A stretch of DNA of 64,000 nt, taken from contig NZ_CP121463.1 of the NCBI RefSeq assembly GCF_029690065.1, forward strand, positions 2,666,001-2,730,000. Reading direction: 5' to 3'. This DNA comes from Arthrobacter sp. Y-9. Lineage in GTDB: Bacteria > Actinomycetota > Actinomycetes > Actinomycetales > Micrococcaceae. Each line of letters starts with the position of its first letter. Within the stretch, counting starts at the first letter, position 1. The notes below the pieces were generated by a model. It worked only from the letters and a program-made list of their open reading frames with translations, had not been told where the DNA came from and did no database searches. The translations under genes were made by a program, and so were the position numbers. Shown piece after piece: positions 50,635-60,709 of the stretch.

Positions 50635-51644
50635 GACGCGCTCCTTCCAGAACGACGCGCGACGGCGGCCGGCCGCGCGGCCTTGATCGTGCGCAGGCGA
50701 GGGTTGGTGACCTCGTCCACGGCGTAGTTGATGAGGGCGAGGGCGAAGGCGACGAGGGCGATGCAGAGCCCGGACGGCACGAACACCCACCAGCTGCCGG
50801 TCAGCAGCGCACCTTCATTGCCGGCCCAGAAGAGGTTGTTGCCCCAGGAGACCGTGCTGATGTCCCCGAGGCCCAGGAATTCGAGGCCCGCCTGGGCGCC
50901 GATGCCGTAGATGACGCAGCCGAGCAGGGTGCCCATCACGATCGAGGCCATATTGGGCAGGATCTCCGCGAACATGATCCGCAGGGTCCCTTCGCCGGAG
51001 ACGATGGACGCCGCCACGAAGTCCTTGGACCGGATGGACAAGGCCTGCGAGCGCAGCACGCGCGCGGATCCCGCCCAGCCCGTGACGATGAGGACCAGGA
51101 TCACGGTCCCGAGCCCGGGTGGGAGGAACGCGGCCAGGATCACCAGGAGCGGCAGGCCGGGCAGGAGCAGGAAGACATTGGTCACGAGGGAGAGGGTCTC
51201 GTCGATCGCCTTGCCGAAATAGGCCGACGCCAGGCCGACCAGGATGCCCACGAGGGTCGAGGCGAGCCCCACGGTGAATCCCACGAGCAGCGAGCTGCGG
51301 GCGCCGTGGACGGTCAGGGCCAGGACGTCCTGGCCCTTGGCGGAGGTCCCGAGCCAGTGCTCGGGCGACGGTTCCAGGCTGGCCAGGTCCGTGATGCGGG
51401 AGGGGTTCCCCGGGAAGAGGACCGGGGCCAGGAGGGCCAGCAGGACGAAGACCAGGAGGATGGTGACGCCCACCAGGGCCTTGGTGTTGCGCAGGAGGCC
51501 GCGCAGGAATCCCAGCCGCGGCTTCCGCGTGCCCCGCGGCGCGGTCGAGGCCGCGCCGGCGACGGGCGCCGTCGTCGTGCCGGGGTTCGGCGCCGGCTCG
51601 TGCTCAGCCGTGGCGTCAACGGATGGATCGGTGAAGATGCTCAT
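50631..51644 (-). CDS. Opp/Dpp-type ABC permease (DppC-like)
   Basis: 337 residues with a Pro/Thr-rich N-terminal tail, a first hydrophobic segment (about 56-77), a soluble linker (SLEPSPEHWLGTSAKGQDVLAL, conserved in the family) and five more membrane helices. The EAA-like loop lies near SIVSGEGTLRIMFAEILPN. Partner of the DppB-like permease encoded 10 bp upstream. Confidence 0.92.
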   Translation of the reverse strand: MSIFTDPSVDATAEHEPAPNPGTTTAPVAGAASTAPRGTRKPRLGFLRGLLRNTKALVGVTILLVFVLLALLAPVLFPGNPSRITDLASLEPSPEHWLGTSAKGQDVLALTVHGARSSLLVGFTVGLASTLVGILVGLASAYFGKAIDETLSLVTNVFLLLPGLPLLVILAAFLPPGLGTVILVLIVTGWAGSARVLRSQALSIRSKDFVAASIVSGEGTLRIMFAEILPNMASIVMGTLLGCVIYGIGAQAGLEFLGLGDISTVSWGNNLFWAGNEGALLTGSWWVFVPSGLCIALVAFALALINYAVDEVTNPRLRTIKAARPAAVARRSGRSAS

Positions 51645-51653
51645 GGTCGGCTC

Positions 51654-52631
51654 CTAGTTGCTGCGCACGCGCGGGTCGAGGCGGACGTAGAGGACATCCA
51701 CCAGGAAGTTGGCCAGCAGGACCGCTGCCGTGATGGTCAGGAAGAGGCCCTGCATGAGCGGGTAGTCGAGGCCCTGCACGGCGTTGAGCAGCTGGTACCC
51801 GACGCCGGGGTAGGCGAACACCACCTCGGTGAGCAGGGCGCCGCCCACCACGAAGCCGAGGCTCATGCCGAAACTGGTCACGGACGGCAGCATCGCGTTG
51901 CGGGCGGCGTAGCGGAACATGATGCGCCCCGGCCGCAGGCCCTTCGCCTCGGCCATGGTGATGTAGTCCTCGGCGTTCGTGGCGATCATGGTGTTGCGCA
52001 TCCCGAGCATCCAGCCGCCGATCGAGACGAGCACGATCGTCAGCGCCGGCAGCACCAGGTGCGCCCCGGCGTCGGAGAGGAACTCCCATGTGAACGCCGG
52101 TTCCAGCCCGTCACTGTAGGCGTGCCGCAGCGGAGCCCAGCCGAGCGTCACCCCGAAGAGGTACAGCGCGCCCATCGCGAGCCAGAAGTACGGGAACGAG
52201 CCGATGAAGATCAGGACCGGCGGGAGCGCCGAATCCACCCAGCCGCCGCGTCGCCAGGCGGCGAGGATCCCCAGCAGATTGCCGACGACGGCGGCGATCA
52301 CCAGGGCAGTCGCCCCCAGCAGGAGGGTCCAGCCCACCTGGGACGCGATGACCTCGGTGACCGGCGTGGGGAAACGGGTGATGGAGATGCCCATGTTGCC
52401 GGTCAGGATGTTGTGCAGGTAGTCGGCGTACTGCTGCCAGAGCGGCCGGTCGTCCACACCGAGCATGGTGCGGAGCGCCTCGAGCTGCTCGGGCTGCATC
52501 TTGCCTTGCGACTTGGCGAACATGCGGGAGACGGGGTCCCCCGGCATGAAGCGTGGGAGCAGGAAGTTCAGGGTGATGGATGCCCAGAAGGCGATCAGGT
52601 AGAAACCCAGGCGGCGCAGGATGAAGCGCAC
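51654..52631 (-). CDS. Opp/Dpp-type ABC permease (DppB-like)
   Basis: 325 residues from GTG 52631, which has GGAGGG 5 nt upstream; the longer frame into the repeat region is an artefact. Six membrane helices. The first begins FILRRLGFYLIAFWASITLNFLLPRF, followed by GDPVSRMF; the EAA-like loop is near DYITMAEAKGLRPGRIMF. It precedes the DppC-like gene and follows, after a gap of about 380 bp, the binding protein. Confidence 0.93.
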   Translation of the reverse strand: MRFILRRLGFYLIAFWASITLNFLLPRFMPGDPVSRMFAKSQGKMQPEQLEALRTMLGVDDRPLWQQYADYLHNILTGNMGISITRFPTPVTEVIASQVGWTLLLGATALVIAAVVGNLLGILAAWRRGGWVDSALPPVLIFIGSFPYFWLAMGALYLFGVTLGWAPLRHAYSDGLEPAFTWEFLSDAGAHLVLPALTIVLVSIGGWMLGMRNTMIATNAEDYITMAEAKGLRPGRIMFRYAARNAMLPSVTSFGMSLGFVVGGALLTEVVFAYPGVGYQLLNAVQGLDYPLMQGLFLTITAAVLLANFLVDVLYVRLDPRVRSN

Positions 52632-52707
52632 GGGATCCCTCCGTTCGGGATGGCTGATGGGGTTCCCTCCGGGTGCGCGGAGGGAGGGTGGGGCCCGATG
52701 GCGCGCG

Positions 52708-52881
52708 GGCGCCGCAGGGCGGTGAGGTGCAGGACGCTCGTGTGCGGGGCCGCGGCAGGCGGCCGGAGCGGGCACACCGTCGGGGTGGCGGAGTGGCGCC
52801 GCAGGGCGGTGAGGTGCAGGACGCTCGTGTGCGGGGCCGCGGCAGGCGGCCGGAGCGGGCACACCGTCGGGGTGGCGGAGT
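52708..52881. repeat. Perfect 87-bp tandem duplication (two copies)
   Basis: Unit 52708-52794 is repeated at 52795-52881, apparently without mismatch, and about 8 bases of a third copy follow. It lies between the binding-protein and DppB genes. It is GC-rich with several short inverted repeats. I see no gene in 52632-53008 other than this and the hairpin. Confidence 0.9.
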
Positions 52882-52954
52882 GGCGCCGCCGGAGCGCGGG
52901 AGGCGAGGCCCGCCGTGGCGCCGCCGACACGGAGCGACGAGACAAGCCGGGTGT

Positions 52955-52999
52955 CCTGACCGGCCGGGCGGGACCTTCAGCAGCGCCCGGCCGGTCAGG
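52955..52999 (-). terminator. Hairpin after the solute-binding protein gene
   Basis: CCTGACCGGCCGGGCG (52955-52970) pairs with 52984-52999. Such an internal hairpin often lets more binding protein than permease be made. Confidence 0.7.
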
Positions 53000-53008
53000 A
53001 ACGCCGGG

Positions 53009-54682
53009 TCACTTCCGGGGTTCGAGGTTTGTGAGCACCAGGACGGTCGTGGCGGAGCGGACCGAGAGGGTCGCGTACGGATTCGCCTCGGTGGGCCAGC
53101 CCGTGAAGCGAGCGTCGGTGTAGGCCCCCCACTCCGGGCCGGAGAACAGCGGCACCACCGGCGCGGCGTCGTTGTACTCGGCCTGCAGCTTCTTCGCCAG
53201 GCTCTTCTGTGCGGCGTCGTCACCGGCGGCGGCGAACTGGCTCAGCAGGGTGTCGGCCTTGGGGTCACCGAAGCGGTGGTAGTTGTCCGTGGTCTTGGCG
53301 CCGACCGGCTTGACGGTGTCGGTGCCCATGATGGTGTCGAAGTACTTGTAGGGGCTCGGGTCGTTGGCGCTCCAGACGATGCCGGAGTCGAAGGTCCCCT
53401 GCTCGTAGCCGGAGACCACGGAGGCCCAGTCCGGGGAGTCGACCTTGGCGGTCACACCGACCGCCTGCAGGTTCTGGGAGATCACATTGGCCACGGAGAG
53501 CCAGTCGGAGGACGTGGCGCCCACGGAGATCTTGAACTCGAACGGCTTGCCGTTCTTCAGCGTCCGCTTGCCGTCCGCGCCCTTCGGGTAGCCGGCGGCG
53601 TCGAGCGCCTTATTGGCCTCGTCCACGTTCAGCTTGGTCCAGGTGCAGCTCGCCGCGAGGTCCTGGTCCTTCCAGGTGCTGTAGTTCCCCGAGAGACCGG
53701 TGCAGTCGGCCGGCTGGGCGTAGCCGCTCATGCCGATCTTGGCCACCTGCTCGCGGTCCACGGCCATGCTGAGGGCCTTGCGCACCTGCGGGTCGTTGAA
53801 GGGCGCCTTGGTGGTGTTGAGCTGCCAGTTGATCATGGCGCCCGTGGGCGGGAACCAGTAGTGACGGTGTTCCTTGTCCTTGGAGACGTAGGTCTTCTCG
53901 ATGTTCGGCATGTACTGCGGGGCCCAGTCGACGTCCCCGTTGACCGCCGCGAGGTTGGCCGCGTCGTTGCCGGACATGGCCAGCATCTTGATGCCGGCGA
54001 TCTTCTGCTTCTCCGGCTGCCAGTACTGCGGGTTCTTCTTCAGCACGTAGGACTGTGACTGGAAGCCGTCCACCTCGGTGTACGGACCGGTGCCCACGGG
54101 CTTGGTGTTGGGGTCCTTGGCCGGGTCGGAGATCTTGGACCACACGTGCTGCGGGACGATCGGCAGCTGCCCCACGTCGTAGAGGGCCGGGGACCACGGC
54201 TTGGTGAAGGTGAAGACCACCTTGTTCTTGCCGTCCGCAGTGACGGACTTCAGGTAGTCGAAGCCGCCCTTGAGCTTCTTCTGGAGCTGGAAGGTGTACG
54301 CGACGTCCGCGGCGGTGAAGGCCTGACCGTCGGACCATTTGACCCCGTCCCGCAGGGTGAAGGTGATGGACCGGCCGTCCTTGGCCACGTCCCAGGCGGT
54401 CGCGAGCCACGGGGTGGTGTCGCCCTTGGCGGGGTTGAAGACGAGCAGCGGTTCGTAGATGGCCTGCTGCACCAGGGGGTTCACGGTGGGTGCGAACGGG
54501 TTGAAGTTGTTGTCGAAGGTCGCCATGTCCTCCCGCGGGATGGTGAGCAGGGCGCTCACATCAGCCGCCGGGGCTTTGCCTGCCCCTCCGGGGTTGGCGG
54601 AACAGCCGGTGAGGAGCAGGGTCCCCAGGGCGAGGCCTGCGGCGGTGACCCGCGCAGCCCTCAGAAAACGAGGGTGTGTCAT
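53009..54682 (-). CDS. ABC solute-binding lipoprotein, Opp/SBP family 5
   Basis: 557 residues. The lipobox LLTGC gives Cys27. Family-5 patterns include QAIYEPLLVFN, ITFTLRDGVKWSDG and the long two-lobe fold, C-terminal PLFSGPEWGAY. It captures the ligand for the Opp-type transporter. The gene neighbours GH32 enzymes and a LacI regulator, so the ligand is probably a fructo-oligosaccharide, not a peptide. Confidence 0.93.
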   Translation of the reverse strand: MTHPRFLRAARVTAAGLALGTLLLTGCSANPGGAGKAPAADVSALLTIPREDMATFDNNFNPFAPTVNPLVQQAIYEPLLVFNPAKGDTTPWLATAWDVAKDGRSITFTLRDGVKWSDGQAFTAADVAYTFQLQKKLKGGFDYLKSVTADGKNKVVFTFTKPWSPALYDVGQLPIVPQHVWSKISDPAKDPNTKPVGTGPYTEVDGFQSQSYVLKKNPQYWQPEKQKIAGIKMLAMSGNDAANLAAVNGDVDWAPQYMPNIEKTYVSKDKEHRHYWFPPTGAMINWQLNTTKAPFNDPQVRKALSMAVDREQVAKIGMSGYAQPADCTGLSGNYSTWKDQDLAASCTWTKLNVDEANKALDAAGYPKGADGKRTLKNGKPFEFKISVGATSSDWLSVANVISQNLQAVGVTAKVDSPDWASVVSGYEQGTFDSGIVWSANDPSPYKYFDTIMGTDTVKPVGAKTTDNYHRFGDPKADTLLSQFAAAGDDAAQKSLAKKLQAEYNDAAPVVPLFSGPEWGAYTDARFTGWPTEANPYATLSVRSATTVLVLTNLEPRK

Positions 54683-54750
54683 GATGGTGGTCTCATTCCT
54701 GTCTTACAGCAAAGGTGGGGTGGGATTGTTCTTCAGTGGTGATTTCGCGG

Positions 54751-55812
54751 TCAGACTGAAGAACGTTCAAGCAGCGGACAGCCGACCAGTTGCCGGTCGG
54801 CGGCGATCGGCTGTCCTGCTGTGAGCGCGGCCAGCGTTTTCACGCCGAGCGCGCCCATGTCTTCGAAGGGCAGGGCAACCGTGGTGAGCTTCGGCCTGAG
54901 GTAGGCGGCGATGAGCTCCTGGTTGTCGAACCCGATCACGGCGATGTCCCCGGGGATGGTCAGTCCCCGTTCCTTGATGGCGTCATAGGCGCCCATCGCC
55001 ATCCGGTCGTTGAGGCAGAACAGGGCGGTGGGTCTGCCCCCTCCTGCCGGGAACCGGTCAAGAATCGTTGCGGCCGCTTCGTAGCCGCCGTCGGCCGTGG
55101 CGTGTCCGGAGACCACGAGTTCGTCGTCGAGTTCCAGGCCGGCGGCGGCGAGGGCTTCGCGGCACCCTTCCAGCCGCCCGACGGACGCCGGGATCCCCGG
55201 GTCCAGATCGATGACGCCGATCCGGGTGTGGCCGGCGCGCAAGAGTCGTTCGGTGGCCACCCGTCCGCCGCCCCGCTCATCGGGGACGATCGAGGGGAAG
55301 CGGCCGTCGGCGTCGTAGCAATTGATGAGGACGGTCGGCACCTCGCCGGCCGCGGCCGGGACGTGGAGGCCGCGGTGATAGGTGGCCGCATACAGCAGGC
55401 CCTCGACCCGCTGTTCAAGCAGCTTCTCCACCGCCGCGTCCTCGAGACCGCGGTTCGGGCCCGTGGAGTCCGCCTGGTCGGAGGGCGCGACCAGGAGGAA
55501 CCGGCGGTCCTTCCAGGCCTGGTCCTGGGCGCCCTTGATGATGTCCACGGCGAAGGGCGCCGTCACGATCTCGGTGACGATCCCGTACCAGTCGCTGCGG
55601 CGTGCGGCCAGCGCCCGGGCCCCGGCGTTCGGACGGTAGCCGAGTTCCTGCACCGCCTCGGCGATGCGCTGGCGGGTCTCCTCGGAGATGTTCGCGTCTT
55701 CCCGGTTGCTGAGCACGAAGGAGACGGTGGTGCGGGACACCCCTGCGCGACGCGCGACGTCGGTCATGGTGACGCCTTGTCGCCGCTTCTTCGCGGGGGT
55801 GATTTTCGCCAT
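54751..55812 (-). CDS. LacI family transcriptional regulator
   Basis: 353 residues from ATG 55812. Helix-turn-helix TMTDVARRAGVSRTTVSFVLSNR at the N-terminus and a ribose-binding-like effector domain with NDRMAMGAYDAI and VIGFDNQELIAAYLRPKLTT. It lies 68 bp upstream of the binding protein on the same strand and probably controls the whole locus and itself via two palindromes upstream. The inducer is likely a fructose-containing sugar. Confidence 0.94.
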   Translation of the reverse strand: MAKITPAKKRRQGVTMTDVARRAGVSRTTVSFVLSNREDANISEETRQRIAEAVQELGYRPNAGARALAARRSDWYGIVTEIVTAPFAVDIIKGAQDQAWKDRRFLLVAPSDQADSTGPNRGLEDAAVEKLLEQRVEGLLYAATYHRGLHVPAAAGEVPTVLINCYDADGRFPSIVPDERGGGRVATERLLRAGHTRIGVIDLDPGIPASVGRLEGCREALAAAGLELDDELVVSGHATADGGYEAAATILDRFPAGGGRPTALFCLNDRMAMGAYDAIKERGLTIPGDIAVIGFDNQELIAAYLRPKLTTVALPFEDMGALGVKTLAALTAGQPIAADRQLVGCPLLERSSV

Positions 55813-55881
55813 TGAATGCTCCGGTGCCTGTCCTCGCCCGCTCCGCACGGAGGCGGTGCGAGGCCGTGATGAAGTCCTCTA

Positions 55882-55927
55882 GTAACGCGCGTTACCTGCG
55901 CGATGTGATTTAGGTTACGCGCGTTAC
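55882..55927. promoter_or_regulatory. Two LacI operator palindromes
   Basis: GTAACGCGCGTTAC (55882-55895) is perfect; GTTACGCGCGTTAC (55914-55927) differs at one position. Centres are 32 bp apart, about three helical turns, directly upstream of lacI. Confidence 0.85.
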
Positions 55928-56014
55928 CAATGCGTGTCAACGAGGTTGCCGGAACATTCCCCACGGCCCGTTTCCTCGCCCTGCCATCCTCCTCCGCCCC
56001 AGGCCCGCCGCCCC

Positions 56015-56074
56015 ACCCACCCTTTGGTGGATCACCCACGGAAATGTCCGTGGGTGATCCGCAAAAGGGTGGGT
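56015..56074. repeat. Family-3 palindromic repeat, copy C
   Basis: Core ACCCACGGA-AATG-TCCGTGGGT with long outer arms ACCCACCCTTT (56015-56025) and AAAGGGTGGGT (56064-56074). Followed by CAGGCCGCGCCGGCCG, as in copy D. Confidence 0.92.
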
Positions 56075-56110
56075 CAGGCCGCGCCGGCCGGACCGACTGG
56101 GCCAGACGGA

Positions 56111-56791
56111 TCAGAGACGTCCGACCGCCCGCTCCACGATCTCCAGCAGGCTCGGCGCTCCGGGGCGATGACGCTCGATCAGGGAAGAGCTCATTCCGGC
56201 ATCCCGGGCCCCGGCCACATCGTGCTCCGGGTTGTCACCGATGAAATGACAGGCGTCCGGAGCCACCCCGAGGCGCTCTGCAAGGATGCTGAACGCCCGG
56301 CGGTCCGGCTTCCGCGCGCCGATCTCCTCCGACACGCAGACCGCGTCCACGAGATCCACGAGCCCGGTTCGCTCCAGCTTCTCCCGCTGCTGCTCCTGAG
56401 CGCCGTTCGTCAGAATGCCGATGCTGACGCCGCGGAGCCGGAGCCGCCGGAGGACGTCTCCCGAGTCCGGAAAGAGCCGCCACGCCGCGCGATAAGCCGC
56501 CAGGTATCGGTCGAACAGCGCATCCAGGCTCTCTGAGGTGTCCGGGATTTCCAGACCGAGAGCTCCGAACACCGTGGTCACGCGGTTGCGGCGCTGCTGC
56601 TGGAACCCGATGTCACCGGCTCGCCACCGTTCGAACTCGTGCTCCTCGGCGGCGAACCAGAGCTCCCGGGTGTGGTCCGTGGGAACCACACCGAACTCAG
56701 CCAGGAATCCGTCGGCCGCCGCCGTCGCGGAGCCGCGGTGCTCGAACAGGGTCCCGTCCAGATCGAATCCGACCGCTCTGAGGCTGCTCAC
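56111..56791 (-). CDS. HAD family hydrolase
   Basis: 226 residues from GTG 56791; TTG 56809 is also possible. A TATTCT box 7 nt upstream favours the GTG and a leaderless transcript. Motif I FDLDGT, motif II ILTNG, motif III Lys in GARKPD and motif IV GDNPEHDVAGA are those of the phosphoglycolate-phosphatase-like group. The substrate is unknown. No clear operon partner; family-3 repeats lie on both sides (copies C and D). Confidence 0.9.
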   Translation of the reverse strand: MSSLRAVGFDLDGTLFEHRGSATAAADGFLAEFGVVPTDHTRELWFAAEEHEFERWRAGDIGFQQQRRNRVTTVFGALGLEIPDTSESLDALFDRYLAAYRAAWRLFPDSGDVLRRLRLRGVSIGILTNGAQEQQREKLERTGLVDLVDAVCVSEEIGARKPDRRAFSILAERLGVAPDACHFIGDNPEHDVAGARDAGMSSSLIERHRPGAPSLLEIVERAVGRL

Positions 56792-56844
56792 CTTCCCGAG
56801 AATACTCAACGGATCGTCAGGCCCATCCCTTCGTCCTCAACGCC

Positions 56845-56904
56845 ACCCACCCGTTCGTGGTTCACCCACGGAAATGTCCGTGGGTATTCCGTAAAAGGGT
56901 GGGT
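56845..56904. repeat. Family-3 palindromic repeat, copy D
   Basis: Core as in copy C; outer arms ACCCACCC..GGGTGGGT with mismatches; same right flank (CAGGCCGCGCCGGCCG). Located between divergent genes, so a terminator role is unlikely here. Confidence 0.9.
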
Positions 56905-57104
56905 CAGGCCGCGCCGGCCGTCATGAATCGTCGGAGAAGAGACCTGTGCCACGAGCGCTCCAAAAGAGTCCCGCGGCTTGCTAATATTGACAGTCTCACC
57001 GGCTTTCCGGTGGGCACCCCTCACCCCACTTTCCCGGCCAGGACCGGGCGCACTGTCTTGCGCCCTGAAACCGGCCCGCATGACCCGAGGAGAGCCCTGC
57101 CCTC

Positions 57105-58202
57105 ATGACCGCCCTGGCCGACACGGATTATTTCGAGGACGAGGACTACGACAGCCGTAGTTCCCGCTACGACGAGGGCTTCGGCCACACCGATGAGCCC
57201 GACGACGAGTACGACAACGGTTTCGACGAGCTGGACAAGCTGCTGAGCGGCATCCTCGTCGACGAGGATGACCTGGACGCCCCGGCGCCCGAGGCGAAGA
57301 AGCCGGGTCGCAAGCCCGCCGTCAAGGCCACGGCCACCCAGAAGGCGCCGGCCGCAGCCAAGAAGACCGTCAGGACTCCCCCGAAGGCGAGCGAGGTCAT
57401 CACCCGCCGGATCGAGCCGGTCGTCGCTGAGCCGGTCGCCGAACCTGTCGTCGTCGAGCCGGTCGCAGCGGAGCCCGCCGTTCGGCCCGCAGCCCAGGCC
57501 GAGGCTCTCGCCGCGGAAGCCGACGCCGAGACCGCCGCCGCCGTCGCGGACGCCGCCGTCGTCGACGCCGACGAGGCTCCGGCCGACGAGCCGCGCACCC
57601 TGCCGGACAGCCCGTTCTTCGCCCCGCACATCGCGCCCGTGAACGAGCACGTCGAGTTCCTCCGGAAGCTCCGCCCGGGCTTCGAGGTGCCCTATGTGGA
57701 CCCGATGCACTCGGTGGAGGACTGCCGGATCCTGAGCCTGTTCTCCAACAACAGCGCGGCCTCTCCGCAGGGCGTGGTGTGGGCCGGCGACGACGCCGCG
57801 GCCACCCGCCTGCTCGGCCTCCAGTTCCAGCTGGGCCTGCGTCCCGAGTGGATGATGCCGTGGAACACCCACCCGTGGTTCACCCCGGGCGAGCCCAACG
57901 CCAAGCTGACCCCCGAGCAGGTCAGCGCGGGCCTCAAGCCCCTGATCGCCCTGCTGCGGATCCTCCCGCGCGTATCGGCGATCGTCGCCCACGGCACCGA
58001 GGCCAACCGCCTCGCCCAGATGCTTCTCAAGACGGACAACCCGCTGATCTGGCGCCGCGGCCTCAAGGTCTACAAGGCCCGTTCCCTGCACGGCCGCTCC
58101 TTCGCCGGCTCCAAGGAACGCCAGACCGAGTGGCTGATCGACATGGGCCGCTCCTACGCGGACGCCATGGCGCGCGCCGGTCTCCAGGCCGGCCGCCGCT
58201 GA
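57105..58202 (+). CDS. Uracil-DNA glycosylase-like protein with disordered N-terminus
   Basis: 365 residues with GAGGAGAG upstream. Residues 1-160 are acidic then Lys/Pro/Ala-rich, with repeated EPVxxEPV units (about 103-130), and are likely disordered. The C-terminal 200 residues contain GVVWAGDDAAATRLLGLQF, MPWNTHPWF and RSLHGRSFAGSKER, which match the order of UDG-superfamily motifs. It may excise damaged bases or bind uracil in DNA. I am only moderately sure of the fold; the N-terminal extension is unusual. Confidence 0.55.
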   Translation: MTALADTDYFEDEDYDSRSSRYDEGFGHTDEPDDEYDNGFDELDKLLSGILVDEDDLDAPAPEAKKPGRKPAVKATATQKAPAAAKKTVRTPPKASEVITRRIEPVVAEPVAEPVVVEPVAAEPAVRPAAQAEALAAEADAETAAAVADAAVVDADEAPADEPRTLPDSPFFAPHIAPVNEHVEFLRKLRPGFEVPYVDPMHSVEDCRILSLFSNNSAASPQGVVWAGDDAAATRLLGLQFQLGLRPEWMMPWNTHPWFTPGEPNAKLTPEQVSAGLKPLIALLRILPRVSAIVAHGTEANRLAQMLLKTDNPLIWRRGLKVYKARSLHGRSFAGSKERQTEWLIDMGRSYADAMARAGLQAGRR

Positions 58203-58274
58203 CGGTCGACGCCGGCGGCTCAGGCCGGCGTCGCACGCTGACTGCGACGCCGGCGCCGCCGCCCTGGCACCGGG

Positions 58275-58316
58275 CATGACGAAGGCCCCCTCCGAGCGGA
58301 GGGGGCCTTCGTCATG
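58275..58316. terminator. Convergent terminator with a 20-bp perfect stem
   Basis: 58275-58294 pairs with 58297-58316 around AG, between the UDG-like and ino1 genes. Confidence 0.85.
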
Positions 58317-58335
58317 TGCGGGTCAGCGGAGAAAC

Positions 58336-59421
58336 TCAGCGCTCCAGATCGCCCCGGATGAACGCCTCGACGTTCTCGCGTGCCGCCGAGTCGTTGACCT
58401 GCTCCGGCGGGGACTTCATGAAGTAGCTGGAGGCGGACAGCAGCGGGCCGCCGATGCCGCGGTCCAGGCCGATCTTGGCGGCACGGATCGCGTCGATGAT
58501 CACGCCGGCCGAGTTCGGGGAGTCCCACACCTCGAGCTTGTACTCCAGGGACACCGGGGCGTCGCCGAAGTTACGGCCTTCCAGGCGGACGAAGGCCCAC
58601 TTGCGGTCATCCAGCCAGGCCACGTAGTCGGACGGGCCGATGTGCACGTCGTCGGCGCGGAGCTCGGCCTCGACGTTGGAGGTCACGGCCTGGGTCTTCG
58701 AGATCTTCTTGGACTCGAGACGGTCGCGCTCGAGCATGTTCTTGAAGTCCATGTTGCCGCCGACGTTCAGCTGGTACGTGCGGTCCAGGGTCACACCGCG
58801 GTCCTCGAACAGCTTGGCCATGACGCGGTGCGTGATGGTGGCGCCGATCTGGCTCTTGATGTCGTCGCCCACGATCGGGAGCTTGGCAGCCTCGAACTTC
58901 GCGGCCCACTCCGGGGTGCCGGCGATGAAGACGGGCAGCGCGTTGACAAAGGCCACGCCGGCGTCGATGGCGCACTGCGCGTAGAACTTGGCGGCTTCCT
59001 CACTGCCGACGGGCAGGTAGCAGACCATGACGTCCGCTTCGGCGGCCTTGAGGGCGGCGACGACGTCGACCGGTTCCTCCGGCGCCTCCACGATCGTCTC
59101 GCGGTAGTAGCGGCCCAGGCCATCCAGGGTGTGGCCACGCTGAACGGTCACACCCGTACTGGGCACGTCGGCGATCTTGATCGTGTTGTTCTCGCTGGCG
59201 CCGATGGCGTCGGCCAGGTCCAGACCCACCTTCTTCGAGTCGACGTCGAAGGCGGCCACGAACTGCACGTCGCGAACGTGGTACTGCCCGAATTCCACGT
59301 GCATGAGGCCGGGAATCGTGCTGTTCGGATCAGCATCCTTGTAGTACTCGACGCCCTGCACCAGGGAAGCGGCACAGTTGCCTACGCCAACAATGGCAAC
59401 GCGAATGGGGTGTGACGGCAC
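58336..59421 (-). CDS. ino1: Inositol-3-phosphate synthase
   Basis: 361 residues. The NAD loop [15 protein letters not shown], the catalytic region [11 protein letters not shown] and the [12 protein letters not shown] segment identify the actinobacterial Ino1 enzyme, shorter than the eukaryotic form. It converts glucose-6-phosphate to inositol-3-phosphate, the acceptor for MshA in mycothiol synthesis. GTG start with AAGGAG. Stands alone. Confidence 0.96.
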   Translation of the reverse strand: MPSHPIRVAIVGVGNCAASLVQGVEYYKDADPNSTIPGLMHVEFGQYHVRDVQFVAAFDVDSKKVGLDLADAIGASENNTIKIADVPSTGVTVQRGHTLDGLGRYYRETIVEAPEEPVDVVAALKAAEADVMVCYLPVGSEEAAKFYAQCAIDAGVAFVNALPVFIAGTPEWAAKFEAAKLPIVGDDIKSQIGATITHRVMAKLFEDRGVTLDRTYQLNVGGNMDFKNMLERDRLESKKISKTQAVTSNVEAELRADDVHIGPSDYVAWLDDRKWAFVRLEGRNFGDAPVSLEYKLEVWDSPNSAGVIIDAIRAAKIGLDRGIGGPLLSASSYFMKSPPEQVNDSAARENVEAFIRGDLER

Positions 59422-59600
59422 GGAACTCCTTAGTCAAATACGTGAACTGCGGGCTCCACCCGGGGCCGGGGAGCGGCAGCGAGCGCCCGGCGGCGATGCC
59501 TCAGGCGCTCATGCAGTCTATCGAACACGCCGAAGTGGCCCTAAAACCCTCGGCAACACCTCACAACGCTCCGGGCCACGTTTTTAGTCCCGGCCCCGGA

Positions 59601-59646
59601 ACGTGAGCGACGACGGCGGCCGGGCGGCCGCCGTCGTCGCTCACGT
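59601..59646 (-). terminator. Terminator after the aldo/keto reductase gene, 22-bp stem
   Basis: 59601-59622 pairs exactly with 59625-59646. Confidence 0.8.
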
Positions 59647-59656
59647 GTGCGGGTGG

Positions 59657-60709
<1,053 letters not shown>

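Noticed and set aside
52708-52881. CRISPR array
   Set aside because: Only two contiguous 87-bp copies with no spacers and no cas genes nearby.
54727-54766. Inverted repeat GTTCTTCAGT..ACTGAAGAAC at the lacI stop
   Set aside because: It overlaps the lacI stop codon and has no T-tract; I could not decide between terminator, operator and chance, so it is not listed as a feature.
56845-56904. Terminator at family-3 copy D
   Set aside because: The neighbouring genes diverge from it, so no transcript ends there on known annotation.
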